Positions 41,405-50,172 are shown, numbered from the stretch's first letter. The stretch: 64,000 nt of DNA from Pannonibacter sp. SL95 (GCF_026672425.1 NZ_JAPPRC010000003.1:788501-852500); one strand, 5' to 3'. Numbers and translations are program-made. Notes: generated by a model not told the origin, from the letters alone.

Positions 41405-42906
41405 TCCTGAAGGCTCATCGTGTTAGCACCCGTAAGGGGATCAAACGCCTCCTTCGACATCTCGTCCATGGCGATGAAAATGAACGCGTGGCGTTCATCC
41501 AAGGGACAGAAGCAGACGTTTCCGACATGCACGCTGATGCAAGGGCGAACGAGAGCAAATTTTGCGTCCGGCATTGGATCATTTCTCCGCATGAGAGCAT
41601 GTCAAATGACCAGGTCCGTTCTTTTCTCAGGAAATTGGCGGGGGAGTTTGGCTTCGACATCTCTGCTGCGGTTGTTGTCGAACATCAAAAGCCACGGGCT
41701 GTGACCTCCGCTTTTGATCGGCATTGGCATGTCCTGGTAGGTGAAGTCGATCCGATATCCGGTCGGGTTTTGTCGTCGTCGTATGATCACGTTCGACACG
41801 AGCTAATAGCTCGATGGTCTGAGCACGAGTTTGGGCATGAATTCGTACACGGACGACATTCAAAAGCTGTTCTGGCGGGTCTGGTTAAACGTGGCCTCAA
41901 CGATGTCGCTAAGGCGCTGGCAAGCTTCATTGCAACGAACACCACGTTGCCGCGCGAAGGTTTCACCCATGCACAGCATCAAGAATGTAAGCGGAGGGGA
42001 ATCGATCTCCCCGCGCTTCGAGCCGTTGTGAAAGATATTTGGGCCTCGGCGTTGTCACTACAGGAATTAAGGGATGCGTTCGGCTCCCACGGGATGGCGA
42101 TCGAGGTCGGAGATAAACCGGGCACTTGGATCGTCCAAACGCAGGAAGGAAAGCTGGTAGGGGCGCTGCATCGGCTTGCGGGTGTTCGAAAGCGTATTGC
42201 TGCGGATTTTATGTCGTCGCAGGTTGATGTCGTGAGAACCGCCGGAAATGACGCGGGTGAGAAGGACTCCACACTCAAGGGTGTCCCGGCATTGGACCTT
42301 AAGCGCCAAAAAGCCGATGTTTTGCGCAAGCTTGACCATCTTGAGGAGCAACTGCATGTGGAACTGTCTGCCCCGCTGCCTCCTCGTCCCGAGCCAATCT
42401 CACCGAAGGAATTTGCCAAGAAAGAGAAGCACGCCTCAGATGCTCTGACGAAGGCTCAGGTCGCTCAGGACGAGGCTTGGAAGCAGGTTCAGCGGAACCC
42501 GAAACCGAGCTGGTGGTGGGCATTATGGCCGGGGAAACGAAAGCGCATGGCGGCAAAGTCGGCGGCTCTTGCTCAAGCCTTGGCGGTTGCAGATATTGCT
42601 GTTCAAGCGAAGCAACAGCTTGTCGCGAATGTGCATTTTGAACGGCGAAGAGAACTTCGACTGGCCAACGCAGAATACAAGAAGAGGCTGTCCGCACATG
42701 ATCGACGTGAGAAGCTCGCCAGAGAACGACTGTTCGTTCTGGAAGCGATGCGAGATATTCTTGCCAATGATCCAGGCGCTGTTTCCAAAGGCTTTGAAGT
42801 GCTTTGGAGGCAGGCAGAACAAAGCCTGCAAAGCGCTGATGACGACGATGCGACCGACGAGGCTGTATTCGACCTTGAAGCGACAACCTATCCACTCAGA
42901 AACTGA
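41401..42906 (+). CDS. Relaxase/mobilization nuclease
   Basis: The 501-residue protein has a relaxase N-terminus: RHWIISPHESMSNDQV (about 58-73), and FDRHWHVLVGEVD with the His-x-His metal site (about 108-112), then a long coiled-coil C-terminus (about 290-480). It would nick oriT, bind the 5' end and lead the strand into a helper conjugation system. Start GTG 41401 overlaps mobC. Composition is less GC-rich than the host. Confidence 0.85.
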   Translation: MILKAHRVSTRKGIKRLLRHLVHGDENERVAFIQGTEADVSDMHADARANESKFCVRHWIISPHESMSNDQVRSFLRKLAGEFGFDISAAVVVEHQKPRAVTSAFDRHWHVLVGEVDPISGRVLSSSYDHVRHELIARWSEHEFGHEFVHGRHSKAVLAGLVKRGLNDVAKALASFIATNTTLPREGFTHAQHQECKRRGIDLPALRAVVKDIWASALSLQELRDAFGSHGMAIEVGDKPGTWIVQTQEGKLVGALHRLAGVRKRIAADFMSSQVDVVRTAGNDAGEKDSTLKGVPALDLKRQKADVLRKLDHLEEQLHVELSAPLPPRPEPISPKEFAKKEKHASDALTKAQVAQDEAWKQVQRNPKPSWWWALWPGKRKRMAAKSAALAQALAVADIAVQAKQQLVANVHFERRRELRLANAEYKKRLSAHDRREKLARERLFVLEAMRDILANDPGAVSKGFEVLWRQAEQSLQSADDDDATDEAVFDLEATTYPLRN

Positions 42907-43025
42907 GAACTTCTGAGAGGGGGAATTGTCAACAATTTGATTCCCTTGGATTTTTTCGCGCCGTTTATCAAAAAAAGTTCTTGCAGGTTTCGTGAAATGA
43001 CGACAGCATTTTTGTTGTTGGGGGG

Positions 43026-43080
43026 TTGAACGGCGTTCGTTCAACTCCCAGCCGGTTCGGGAAGGTGAGGTAAATCACCC
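43026..43080. promoter_or_regulatory. Inverted repeats in the recombinase-operon leader
   Basis: The 225-base gap 42907-43131 contains two dyads: GTTGAACG and CGTTCAAC five bases apart (43026-43046, perfect), and GGTGA/TCACC six bases apart (43065-43080). They sit where operators of the recombinase operon would be. No clear -35/-10 pair was identified. Confidence 0.4.
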
Positions 43081-43131
43081 GCGTCTGTCGGCGGTCTCCC
43101 CGAGTTCGTAGATCGTCGACGGCGCGGGAGA

Positions 43132-43395
43132 ATGAGCGGAAACGTGAAATCTGATAAGCACGGGGCGGCTACGAAGATTGTCTTCGAAAAGCCCACATCA
43201 ATGAATGCTGCGGTAGCCGGCGGCAAATTTGCAAAGTCGCAAAACTCTGCGGCGGAACACCGAACACCAGTTGCGTGCCTAGATGCAGCGGCAACGTGTC
43301 CACAGGTGCATCCAGCAGGCGTTCCTCTTTCGGAACTGGCTGCTGCTTTTGGGCGCTCGCTTGCGCGGCTTCACCTGGTAGATGTCAGAAGTTGA
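43132..43395 (+). CDS. Small protein translationally coupled to the serine recombinase
   Basis: The 87-residue protein (MSGNVKSDKHGAATK...) has a basic N-terminal half and a C-terminal helix LSELAAAFGRSLARLHLVD. Its TGA overlaps the recombinase ATG (TGATG at 43393-43397), so the two are coupled; a recombination directionality factor or accessory protein is possible, on position only. A related fragment lies outside attL (32551-32589). Start is GTG/ATG-ambiguous; ATG 43132 is used. Confidence 0.55.
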   Translation: MSGNVKSDKHGAATKIVFEKPTSMNAAVAGGKFAKSQNSAAEHRTPVACLDAAATCPQVHPAGVPLSELAAAFGRSLARLHLVDVRS

Positions 43396-45047
43396 TGGGG
43401 GGCGATTTGGCGGAACGTGCATTTTTTTATGGGCGCTATTCCCATGAAGATTCGACAGACAAATCCATTGCAGATCAGGAGGCCTCTTGCATGCGCTATG
43501 CGGCCTCCATTGGCGCTACGATTGAGCGTCGGTACACTGACCACGCTTTGTCGGGTGCCACCATGTTTAATCGTCGTGGTTTGAATACCCTGTTGACTGA
43601 ACTTGAGCACGAGAGACCAAGCCTCCTGATCGTCGATCATCTGGACCGCCTGACCCGCGATGAAGGCGACATGGCCGTCATTTTTCGACAATTGGCGTTC
43701 AACGGTATCGTTTTGCATTCTGTTGCTCATGGAAAGGTGGATCGAAACACAGCTGCGATCCTTGCGATTGTTGGGCGTAATCAGCTTGAGAGCACCGGGC
43801 ATGCGGTAAAACGCGGACAACAGGGACAGGTAAGAGCAGGAAAAAGCGCGGGCGGTCGCCCTTACGGCTATCTGCTCGTCGGACGAAATGGAGAGCTTCA
43901 GCCTGATGAAGGTGATGCTATGCAGCCCGGGGAGGCGGTGATTGTTCGTCGGATCTTTAAAGAAAGGCTCGAGGGGCGGTCTCCCCGCGATATCGCGGCA
44001 CGATTGAATGCCGAATGCATTCCCGCACCGCGCGGTAAACGCTGGAACGCTTCTACTTTGAACGGCTCACGATCACGTCGGAACGGCATCCTTAGGAACG
44101 CCATCTATCACGGAATTCGGGAATGGAATCGCGTTTCTATGGTGCGTCATCCGCAGACCGGAAAGCGGATATCGCGTCCGAATGATGACGATGCGGTTGT
44201 TCGGATTGAAGTTCCCGAATTGGCGATTGTTTCATCTTGTGACTTTGAAGCGGTACAGCGCTTGTTTCCGAAAGACAGGGAAGTCCGTCCTGAGCGTTTT
44301 CGCAGAGCCAAGACCCTGCTTTCTGGCCTTTTGCAGTGCGGCTGTTGCGGTGGAGGGCTTTCAATGAAGGACAAATCGAACGGACGCATCAGAGTTCAAT
44401 GTTCGACGATGAAAGAGTCGCGTTCGTGTGACAATCGTTCGGCCTTCTATCTCGATGAATTGGTTGAGGCGGCTTTCGGCGGTTTGCGACAACATTTGAA
44501 GCAACCGGATTTGATCGTCGAAGTTGTCAAGGCTTACAACGTCGAAAGAACTCGATTGGCTGAAGACACTGTCGAGCAGGTTCGAATACTTGAAAAGAAA
44601 CTCGGCATTTTACGGGCGCGAGAAAAGCGTGTTTGGGATGACTACGATGCAGGCATGTTCGGAGCCGAAATCGCAAATCCACGTCTTGCCGACATAAGGG
44701 CCGAGATCAAAGCCATTGAAGCCGAACTTGTCGCTCTCCCACCGTTGCCGGAAAACGTCGCGGTGCACCCAGGAGCGATCAAGGAGTTCGCAAGGTACGT
44801 CGAAGAGTTATTGCAGACATTTCACATCCAAATAACGGACGAGAACCGTGAAGCAGCGGAAGCGGCCCGGAAGCTGGTCCAGAAGGTAGTTGTTACACCG
44901 ACTGACACAGGCACAGAAGTTGAGGTCTTCGGAGCCGTTGGCCTTCTTGTCGAAGCAACAAAGGACCTGTCCGACTCAAATGACAACAGGTTGGGGGGAA
45001 TGGTGGTAGCGGAGGAGGGACTCGAACCCCCGACACGCGGATTATGA
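43395..45047 (+). CDS. Large serine recombinase (integrase of the island)
   Basis: The 550-residue protein has a resolvase domain with catalytic Ser16 (FFYGRYSHED), the LDRLTRDEGD segment, a Recombinase domain (PYGYLLV; DIAARLNAECIPAPRGKRW), a zinc ribbon (LLQCGCCGGGLSMKD then CSTMKESRSC) and a coiled coil (about 440-490). It catalyses integration and excision between attP and tRNA-Met. ATG 43395 is coupled to the preceding gene; the longer frame is shadow. The last residues VAEEGLEPPTRGL are antisense tRNA sequence, so they are supplied by the target site after integration. Confidence 0.93.
   Translation: MGGDLAERAFFYGRYSHEDSTDKSIADQEASCMRYAASIGATIERRYTDHALSGATMFNRRGLNTLLTELEHERPSLLIVDHLDRLTRDEGDMAVIFRQLAFNGIVLHSVAHGKVDRNTAAILAIVGRNQLESTGHAVKRGQQGQVRAGKSAGGRPYGYLLVGRNGELQPDEGDAMQPGEAVIVRRIFKERLEGRSPRDIAARLNAECIPAPRGKRWNASTLNGSRSRRNGILRNAIYHGIREWNRVSMVRHPQTGKRISRPNDDDAVVRIEVPELAIVSSCDFEAVQRLFPKDREVRPERFRRAKTLLSGLLQCGCCGGGLSMKDKSNGRIRVQCSTMKESRSCDNRSAFYLDELVEAAFGGLRQHLKQPDLIVEVVKAYNVERTRLAEDTVEQVRILEKKLGILRAREKRVWDDYDAGMFGAEIANPRLADIRAEIKAIEAELVALPPLPENVAVHPGAIKEFARYVEELLQTFHIQITDENREAAEAARKLVQKVVVTPTDTGTEVEVFGAVGLLVEATKDLSDSNDNRLGGMVVAEEGLEPPTRGL
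45002..45016. repeat. attR core within tRNA-Met
   Basis: Identical to attL 32629-32643. It covers the last 13 bases of the tRNA gene and two bases beyond it, so integration keeps the tRNA complete on the right side. Confidence 0.85.
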
Positions 45048-45080
45048 TTCCGCTGCTCTAACCAACTGAGCTACTCCGCC
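45004..45080 (-). tRNA. tRNA-Met(CAT), elongator
   Basis: The minus strand reads GGCGGAGTAGCTCAGTTGG at the 5' end, an anticodon arm GCGGA-ATCATAA-TCCGC with CAT, a T arm with GGTTCGAGTCC and an encoded CCA. The G1 start and stem differ from initiator tRNA (CGCGGG) and tRNA-Ile2. Acceptor stem pairs fully with one G-T. It is the integration site of the island. Confidence 0.96.
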
Positions 45081-45172
45081 ATCCGGTCCGAGGTCCGGGC
45101 GTGTTGGCTTTGCATGGCCAATGTGCCGGGGTCGGATGGACCGGCGTCTTGGGCGACGCCGGATGTGGCGTG

Positions 45173-45202
45173 CTTATAGAAAGGAGCGGGGCGGCCTGTC
45201 AA
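45173..45202 (-). promoter_or_regulatory. Sigma-70 promoter of tRNA-Met
   Basis: On the minus strand TTGACA (45202-45197) and TATAAG (45178-45173) are separated by 18 bases, about 90 bases upstream of the mature tRNA 5' end. A leader with processing is implied. Confidence 0.75.
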
Positions 45203-45463
45203 GCGGACTTGCGGCCTCCCGCATCAGAGTTTTTTGCCGGCTGTGGATGAAACTGCCGGGGAGCCAGACCCGGCCTGACCGGTCGTCGCGCCGGGCCGGG
45301 GCGGCTCCAGGGGAGGGGGAGGGGCTGCGCCCCGGCGTTCCGGGTGCCGGGGCGGGGCTTGTACCAAGGCGCTGAGATGCTGACGCATCACGCCTTGAAA
45401 AGGCTCAACCGCCGCCCGGGCTTGGCCCAGCTCTCGGTGAGCGAGGTTCATCACGAGCTGGTC
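45203..45463. other. Intergenic region between tRNA-Met promoter and mnmA
   Basis: GC-rich with G-runs (about 45290-45360). Open frames here are fragments of high-GC shadow and have no ribosome site. I see no gene, terminator or repeat I would defend. Confidence 0.5.
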
Positions 45464-46672
45464 TTAGCCGCGAACGGGGGTGGCGGTGACAGCCACCGCA
45501 TGGCTGCGCACTTCCGCGCGGGAAAAGTCTGGCGCGGCGGTGAGGCCGACCGGCCGGGCTCTGGAGATCCAGCCGCCGCCCAGCACGCGCGCGCCGGGGC
45601 TGTCGCTGTCGAAGAACACGCAGGCCTGGCCGGGGGCGACGCCGGTCTCGCCGTCGGTGAGGTCCACTCGCGCCTGGCCGTTGTCCAGCGTCAGCCGCGC
45701 CGGGGTGGGCGGCCGGGTCGAGCGCACCTTGGCAAAGACCTCGCAGCTCATGTCCTGGCCAAGCGGTGTGCTGCCCAGCCAGTTGACATCGCGCAGCTCC
45801 AGCGTCCGGGTGGCAAGCGCCTCGCGCGGGCCGACGAGCACGCGGCGGTTCGGCGCGTCGAGATGCACCACATAGAGCGGCTCGCCGGTGGCCACCCCAA
45901 TGCCGCGGCGCTGGCCGATGGTGTAATGGATGATGCCGTCGTGGCGGCCAAGCACGCGCCCGTCCACATGCACGATCTCGCCCGGCTCTGCTGCCTCCGG
46001 CCGCAGCTTGCGGATCACGTCGGAATACTTGCCGTTCGGCACGAAGCAGATGTCCTGGCTGTCCTGCTTGTCGGCAACGGAGAGGCCGAACTCGCGCGCC
46101 AGCTCGCGCACCGCCGGCTTCGACATGCCGCCGAGCGGAAAGCGCAGGAAGTCGAGCTGCGCCTGCGTCGTGGCAAAGAGGAAATAGCTCTGGTCGCGGT
46201 CGAGATCGACCGGCCGGTACAGCGCCCGGTGCGCGCCCTCCTGCTCCGAGCGCACATAGTGGCCGGTGGCCAGCACGTCGGCGCCCAGCGTGCGCGCGGT
46301 CTCCAGGAGGTCGGAGAACTTGACGGTCTGATTGCAGGCGACGCAAGGCACCGGCGTCTCGCCGTTCATGTAGCTGTCGGCGAAGCGGTCGATCACGGCT
46401 TCCTTGAAGCGGCGCTCGTAGTCCAGCACGTAATGGGGAATGCCGAGCCGTTCGGCAACGCGGCGGGCATCGTGGATGTCCTGGCCGGCGCAGCAGGAGC
46501 CGGCGCGGTGCACGGCGGCGCCATGGTCATACAGCTGCAGCGTGACGCCGATGACGTCATAGCCTTCGCGCTGCATCAGGCCGGCAACAACGGAGGAGTC
46601 CACGCCGCCGGACATGGCGACAACCACACGCGTGTCCTTGGGTGCACGCGGCAGGTCGAGGGAATTCAGCAT
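45464..46672 (-). CDS. mnmA: tRNA-specific 2-thiouridylase MnmA
   Basis: The 402-residue protein forms 2-thiouridine at position 34 of tRNAs for Lys, Glu and Gln. It has the PP-loop SGGVDSSV, the catalytic cysteines in [13 protein letters not shown] and DICFVPNG, and the [11 protein letters not shown] and C-terminal beta-barrel ([18 protein letters not shown]) regions. Start ATG 46672 gives the usual length; further upstream the frame is open but unlike the family. It is preceded by a small CxxC frame that ends two bases before. Confidence 0.95.
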   Translation of the reverse strand: MLNSLDLPRAPKDTRVVVAMSGGVDSSVVAGLMQREGYDVIGVTLQLYDHGAAVHRAGSCCAGQDIHDARRVAERLGIPHYVLDYERRFKEAVIDRFADSYMNGETPVPCVACNQTVKFSDLLETARTLGADVLATGHYVRSEQEGAHRALYRPVDLDRDQSYFLFATTQAQLDFLRFPLGGMSKPAVRELAREFGLSVADKQDSQDICFVPNGKYSDVIRKLRPEAAEPGEIVHVDGRVLGRHDGIIHYTIGQRRGIGVATGEPLYVVHLDAPNRRVLVGPREALATRTLELRDVNWLGSTPLGQDMSCEVFAKVRSTRPPTPARLTLDNGQARVDLTDGETGVAPGQACVFFDSDSPGARVLGGGWISRARPVGLTAAPDFSRAEVRSHAVAVTATPVRG

Positions 46673-46673
46673 C

Positions 46674-46790
46674 TCAGGTCGATCCTTGCGCCTTGGCGGG
46701 GTCAAGGTCCGCCAGTCGGGGATGAAACGTCGCCCCGCAACGGGCGCACAGCCAGGGTGGCTTGCCCTTGGCAAGGCACGTCAGGGCCGG
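46674..46790 (-). CDS. Possible small zinc-ribbon frame upstream of mnmA
   Basis: On the minus strand, a frame ending at TGA 46676-46674 reads [19 protein letters not shown], then [11 protein letters not shown]: a C-x9-C-x2-C arrangement like a zinc ribbon, overlapping mnmA by TGAGATG spacing. No ATG or GTG start is visible after the preceding in-frame stop, so the left limit is approximate and the gene may be non-functional or start with a rare codon. Confidence 0.3.
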   Translation of the reverse strand, partial: PALTCLAKGKPPWLCARCGATFHPRLADLDPAKAQGST

Positions 46791-46984
46791 CAGGTCCGAT
46801 TGCGAGAAACACGCCGCTTATACAGAAACTTGCGACCAAAGCCAAATCAGCCCGGCGCGAGGGCGGCAATCTCTGCCGGGTGCGCCTGCAACTTCTGCCG
46901 CAGGCGCGCGCGCGGTTGCTGCGGTTTGTGCGGCGGTCTCCGCCACTTTCTTGATTCAAAACAGCATTTTAGCCTGAGGAAAAC

Positions 46985-47000
46985 TGGCGCGGGCATTGCA
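46985..47000 (+). promoter_or_regulatory. Sigma-54 promoter upstream of fliK
   Basis: TGGCGCGGGCATTGCA matches the -24/-12 consensus TGGCACG-N4-TTGCW at all conserved positions but one (A to G). It lies 42 bases before the fliK start. The window encodes an FlbD-type sigma-54 activator, a plausible partner. No other element was seen in 46791-47041. Confidence 0.75.
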
Positions 47001-47041
47001 TTGGAAGGCGCACGTGAAGTCCGCCTGCGGGCGGTTGGTGT

Positions 47042-49282
47042 GTGAGGGTGCTCGTGCAGGCGTTTCAGATCCGGATCGATGGATTGGGTGCAGCTGCTTC
47101 CGCTCTGGGCGGCGATGCCGGCAAGACTGCGCCGGCAGGCGGCCCGCTCGCGGGGGTGTTTCAGGACCTTCTGGCCGCCTTGCAGCCGGGGGAAGCGGCC
47201 GAGGCTGTTCCGCCCGCCGCTGCCACAGCCCCGTCCCGCCCGGTTGATCTGCCGCTTGATCTTGCCACTGACGATCTTGCGCCCGATGCGGAAACGCTTC
47301 TTGCCTCCGGTGATCTGCTGCCGGTTGTCCCGGTCCTGACGCCGCCGCCGGTTTTGCCCGCTCCGCCGGCCGGGCTGTCTGCTGGAGCCGATGCTGGTGG
47401 CCTCGCTGGAGGTTTGGGCGACAAGCCGTCTGGCGGTCTCGCTGAAGCCGGGGCCGAAAACCCTGCTGAAACCCTTGCGGGCAACCTGGCTGGCAAGTCT
47501 ATTGAACAGGTTGCCGCCGGTGCCCAGCTGCAGCCCGCCGCCGGTGCGCCTCTTGCTCCCGCTGTCCCGGCACCGGTCGTGCCCGTGACGGCTCCCCTGG
47601 CACCTGTTGCAGCGGACGCGCCAGCCTCTCCTGCCGTGCAACTGGCTGGCGAGGCCGAGCCACTGCCGGCAGCAAATGGCACCGCTGATGACCTGGCCGA
47701 CCAGCTCGCTGCGCGCTTCGCCGCGCTGCTGGGCGGCGCTGCACCCGAAGGTGAAGCTCTCGGCTCACAGGCCGAGGGCCAGAAGAGCGCAGCCCTTGCC
47801 GCGCAGGCGAATGGCCCTGTTGCCTCGCAAACGGCCGCCACTGAAGAGGCGCCCAAGGTCCTGTCCGAACGTCCCGTGCCAACCAATCCGGACGGCTGGG
47901 AAACCCGCGTGCCGGAGCCGGGCCAGACGGGCAATGACCGCTTCTTCTCTGCCGCCCGCGATGCGGCCATCGCCGAATTCGCGGCCAGAGCGGCCGATCC
48001 GTCTGGCGCAGCTGCCGCGCAGGCCGCTGTGAAGCAGGATCGGGAGACTAGCGCTCCGCTGCAGCTGGTTGCGACCTCGGCCAAGGACGCGCCCCAGCCG
48101 GTGCAGCCGGCGACGGCATCCGCCAATCCGCTTCTGGTGCAGCTGGCTGAGGCCGTTGCCGATGGCTTCAGCGTGACAACCTCTGTCGAGGATCAGGCGC
48201 CCGAGGCCGGATCGCCGCTGCGGCAGGCGGTTGCGCCGCTGCCGGCTGCTGCATCTGCCGAACCGGCCCTCACCGTGGCTGCCGCGCGTCTTCAGCCTGC
48301 GCGGGCAACCACGCAATCTGCCCCCCTGGCCGACGCTTTGGCCAACCCTCTGGCCGGTGAAGCCGAGACGCTCAGCGCCGACGGCCCAATTGCCGGGGAG
48401 CTGGCATCGTCCGCCAAGCCCGAGGTCAAGCCGGTTGCGCCTCAGTCTCCTCAGCTTGCAGCCTCCAGCAGCGCCAATGGCGATCTGGCCGGGGATCAGA
48501 CGGGGGATCTGAATGCGTCCGACCTGTCGCAGGATGATCTGCGCGCGGCGCCGAAAGGCGAAGGCCGTGCGGCCGTCGCCAGCGCAGAAGGCACCGGCAC
48601 GCGCGGCACAACTGCCGCCGATGGCGGCGCGCCGGTGAGCCCGGCAACGGCCCAGACCGTCGATCAGCCCCAGCGTGACGCGCCCTTGCCGGCTGCAGCA
48701 CTGGACTTCGGCAGGTTTGGCGAGTTCGATGACCTCGGCGCTGCCACGCGCACCATTTCCGGCTTCCTTGGCACGGCGGCCCCGGTATCCGGCATGCCGG
48801 GCGACAGCGCCGGCACCCAATCCGGCTCGGCAATGGCCCAGGCTGCGGCAGCGCAGGTCGTGGCGCAGATGCAGTCGCAGTCGCGCCCGGGGCAGAGCCG
48901 CTTCCAGATCCGGCTGGATCCGGCAGAGCTTGGCCGCATCGACGTGGAAATGACCGTCACCAAGGACGGCGAAGTGAAGGCGAAGCTGACGGTCGACAAG
49001 GCCGAGACGCTGGACATGTTCATGCGCGACCAGCGTTCGCTTGAGCGGGCGCTTGAAGCGGCAGGCCTCAAGCCGGATCAGGGCGGCCTGCAGTTTTCGC
49101 TGCGCGATGAGGGCGGCCGCTCGTTCAACTTTGCCGGACAGGATGGCCAGGGCCGCTCCGGCCAGGAGGGCCAGCGTCCGGCGCGTGAAGCTGACGCTGC
49201 ACAGGCCGAGCGGCAGGCTGGCGAGCGTGTCGCCCAGCTCTACCGTGGTTCTGCGGCTGGTGGGCTGGACATTCGGATCTGA
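47042..49282 (+). CDS. fliK: Flagellar hook-length control protein FliK
   Basis: The 746-residue protein has a long Ala/Pro-rich low-complexity N-terminus and middle (1-600), typical of the molecular ruler part, and a C-terminal Flg_hook domain: QSRFQIRLDPAELGRIDVEM, KAKLTVDKAETLDMFMRDQ and RSLERALEAAGL. It sets hook length and switches export specificity through FlhB. Start GTG 47042 is used; GTG 47048 and 47054 are in frame. It lies behind a sigma-54 promoter and is followed by flgD after 130 bases. Confidence 0.87.
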   Translation: MRVLVQAFQIRIDGLGAAASALGGDAGKTAPAGGPLAGVFQDLLAALQPGEAAEAVPPAAATAPSRPVDLPLDLATDDLAPDAETLLASGDLLPVVPVLTPPPVLPAPPAGLSAGADAGGLAGGLGDKPSGGLAEAGAENPAETLAGNLAGKSIEQVAAGAQLQPAAGAPLAPAVPAPVVPVTAPLAPVAADAPASPAVQLAGEAEPLPAANGTADDLADQLAARFAALLGGAAPEGEALGSQAEGQKSAALAAQANGPVASQTAATEEAPKVLSERPVPTNPDGWETRVPEPGQTGNDRFFSAARDAAIAEFAARAADPSGAAAAQAAVKQDRETSAPLQLVATSAKDAPQPVQPATASANPLLVQLAEAVADGFSVTTSVEDQAPEAGSPLRQAVAPLPAAASAEPALTVAAARLQPARATTQSAPLADALANPLAGEAETLSADGPIAGELASSAKPEVKPVAPQSPQLAASSSANGDLAGDQTGDLNASDLSQDDLRAAPKGEGRAAVASAEGTGTRGTTAADGGAPVSPATAQTVDQPQRDAPLPAAALDFGRFGEFDDLGAATRTISGFLGTAAPVSGMPGDSAGTQSGSAMAQAAAAQVVAQMQSQSRPGQSRFQIRLDPAELGRIDVEMTVTKDGEVKAKLTVDKAETLDMFMRDQRSLERALEAAGLKPDQGGLQFSLRDEGGRSFNFAGQDGQGRSGQEGQRPAREADAAQAERQAGERVAQLYRGSAAGGLDIRI

Positions 49283-49412
49283 ACCAGTTCCGGCCGCGCG
49301 GAACATCTTGCGCGCCGGATCGACTGAAACAACCCGGCGCCCGGCCGGACAGCAAGGTGGCTGTCGCCAGGGCGTTGCCCCTTAAAGGGGCGCGTGAAGG
49401 AGACCAATCATC

Positions 49413-50081
49413 ATGGCAACAGTCAGCGCCGCCGGCACATCGGGAACCAGCAGCAACTCGGCAACCGAGCAGAGCCGCAAGACCCTGTTTGGCAGCTACG
49501 ATCTGTTCCTGAAGCTGCTGACCACGCAGATCAAGAACCAGAACCCGCTCGAGCCGATGGATCCGGCGGAATACACCCAGCAGCTGGTTCAGTATTCCAC
49601 GGTCGAGCAGGGGCTGAAGACCAACGAGCAGCTGGCCAGCCTGCTCAGCGTCATCCAGTCCGGGCAGGCGAGCAGCTACGTGTCCTACCTCGGCTCCTAT
49701 GTTTCAGCATCCGGCGACACCACCATGCTGGACAATGGCAAGGCGACCTGGAACTACACCGTGCCGAAGGATGCCAAGGGCACCGTCGAAGTGCGCAACT
49801 CGGGCGGTGCTCTTGTCTACCGGGGCGACGTCAAGCTCGACAAGGGATCGGGCACTTACACCTGGGATGGCAAGACGACCGAAGGAAGCACGGCTACAGC
49901 CGGTGCCTACACGATCAAGTTCTCCGTCTTCGACAGCTCGAGCACCCAGCAGACGGTGACCACCGAGGTGAAGGGCAAGGTCGACAAGGTCGATATCTCG
50001 AGTGGAACTGCATTCCTGAAGATTGGCGACGTGAGAATTCCGGTGGCCTCGGTGAAATCTGTTTCGTCTACGGCTCTCTGA
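49413..50081 (+). CDS. flgD: Flagellar hook cap protein FlgD
   Basis: The 222-residue protein shows the FlgD N-terminus: FGSYDLFLKLLTTQIKNQNPLEPMDPAEYTQQL in pieces (LKLLTTQIKNQNPLEPMD), QYSTVEQGLKTNEQL, and a C-terminal FlgD Ig-like part with YRGDVKLDKGSGTYTWDG. It caps the growing hook. GTGAAGGAGACC upstream provides the ribosome site. A terminator follows. Confidence 0.94.
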   Translation: MATVSAAGTSGTSSNSATEQSRKTLFGSYDLFLKLLTTQIKNQNPLEPMDPAEYTQQLVQYSTVEQGLKTNEQLASLLSVIQSGQASSYVSYLGSYVSASGDTTMLDNGKATWNYTVPKDAKGTVEVRNSGGALVYRGDVKLDKGSGTYTWDGKTTEGSTATAGAYTIKFSVFDSSSTQQTVTTEVKGKVDKVDISSGTAFLKIGDVRIPVASVKSVSSTAL

Positions 50082-50109
50082 CCTCTGTCGTTCAATCCCG
50101 ACGCATTTT

Positions 50110-50138
50110 ACGGCCGGTGCACACGCATCGGCCGTTTT
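50110..50138 (+). terminator. Terminator after flgD
   Basis: Arms ACGGCCG and CGGCCGT with a 12-base loop end in TTTT. It is 29 bases after the flgD stop. Confidence 0.6.
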
Positions 50139-50172
50139 CGTTGAAGACGCAGCGTTATCGTGAAAACTATGG

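Larger units (their letters stand above)
32629..45016. mobile_element. Integrative mobilizable element in tRNA-Met
   Basis: A perfect 15-bp repeat bounds the unit; one copy is the 3' end of tRNA-Met and lies at the end of a large serine recombinase gene. The contents are an HUH replication protein, a small unknown protein, a resolvase with its site, a Schlafen/AlbA_2 protein, type III modification and restriction genes, MobC and a relaxase. No conjugation pore genes are present, so transfer would need a helper. Backbone genes are less GC-rich than the host, while the restriction gene is host-like in composition. Excised size would be 12,373 bp. Confidence 0.85.

Noticed and set aside
45000-45047. 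EGLEPPTRGL tail of the recombinase as a conserved protein motif
   Set aside because: It is translated antisense tRNA-Met sequence at the integration site, not a protein domain.
45081-45463. Insertion-sequence remnant between tRNA-Met and mnmA
   Set aside because: No terminal repeats or transposase fragments are visible; only the tRNA promoter can be supported.
45344-46954. 536-residue plus-strand frame opposite mnmA
   Set aside because: It is the antisense shadow of mnmA in high-GC DNA, with no family-like sequence or ribosome site.
47765-49306. 513-residue minus-strand frame opposite fliK
   Set aside because: Shadow of the Ala/Pro-rich fliK repeat sequence.
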